Assembly (NCBI GenBank): GCA_025355505.1
Contig: JANXZM010000047.1
Location: 1-41,711, forward strand
Direction: 5' to 3'
DNA length: 41,711 nt
DNA from: Acidobacteriaceae bacterium
Lineage (GTDB): Bacteria > Acidobacteriota > Terriglobia > Terriglobales > Acidobacteriaceae
Below, piece after piece: positions 41,596-41,711 of the stretch (the first letter of the stretch is position 1; each line of letters starts with the position of its first letter). The position numbers were made by a program, and so were the translations under genes. The notes beneath the pieces were generated by a model that was not told the DNA's origin, did not search any database, and saw nothing but the letters and a program-made list of their open reading frames with translations.

Positions 41596-41711
41596 TGTTC
41601 AGTCTCATGACATCCTTTACACAACGTTATCAGGACATGCTTTACACTCGGCCCGAGCGAAGCAAGGGCAAGAAGGTAAAGGCAGCCCCAGCTTGGCAGA
41701 GGGCAAATGCC
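41596..41711. repeat. Right-end dispersed repeat, inverted copy of the left end
   Basis: Exact reverse complement of 26-141. On the plus strand an ATG at 41608 opens a frame to the window edge, the same partial peptide as at the left end on the minus strand. Confidence 0.8.

Overview
The window is 41.7 kb of GC-rich DNA (about 60% G+C in most hand-counted lines) that reads as an acidobacterium of the Terriglobia (Koribacter-like) type. The signs are an Oar-type TonB receptor with a carboxypeptidase-regulatory N-terminal domain, a DUF2934 protein, a CTP-synthase-C-terminal-related protein, a LssY-C/PA-IL-like secreted protein, and many short palindromic dispersed repeats of the kind common in that group. 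No tRNA, rRNA or CRISPR array was seen. The two ends carry the same repeat in opposite orientation (26-141 with 41596-41711; 307-373 with 41522-41588). This suggests the window is a whole assembled contig that broke at a multicopy repeat.

Layout. 0.4-5.3 kb: a PPOX/F420-type flavoprotein, then a secreted SAM-hydrolase (DUF62) followed closely by a large TonB-dependent receptor. 5.3-8.8 kb: purine nucleoside phosphorylase and a secreted adenosine deaminase (a nucleoside salvage pair), then an SPFH/prohibitin-like protein. 9.1-9.65 kb: no protein gene, but an internally duplicated, strongly folded RNA-like element followed at once by five 44-bp tandem repeats. 9.76-13.54 kb: a four-gene minus-strand cluster (nucleotidyltransferase, TIM-barrel metalloenzyme, TcmP, Gp37/Gp68-DUF5131) whose upper three genes are clearly AT-richer than the host. 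This is the best candidate for an undescribed system. 13.57-14.27 kb: a decayed 3' end of a carboxyltransferase gene and an orphan antitoxin-like pair. 14.6-18.9 kb: acyl-CoA carboxylase beta subunit, a cytosolic adenosine deaminase and an amino-acid permease.

18.9-25.5 kb: a 53-residue very basic protein, UvrD/PcrA helicase (with palindromic repeats inside its coding sequence), HslV-HslU protease and a class-III aminotransferase. 25.7-32.0 kb: fibronectin-III lipoprotein, class-V aminotransferase, GIDE-domain membrane protein, CTP-synthase-related GATase-like protein, BrnA-like antitoxin preceded by a 32-bp palindrome containing a near-parS sequence, and a DUF1634-TauE/SafE pair. 32.1-41.4 kb: PA-IL-like/LssY-C secreted protein, small secreted protein, DUF2934, secreted M20 peptidase, Crp/Fnr regulator, small CxxC protein, LexA (apparently leaderless, with a direct repeat in its promoter), thioredoxin, TrmJ-like RNA methyltransferase, VKOR, and a DUF1684 gene broken by one in-frame amber codon.

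Most genes are housekeeping or salvage genes in short transcription units. The accessory part is 9.1-14.5 kb. All function calls come from reading motifs by eye; no database search was possible.
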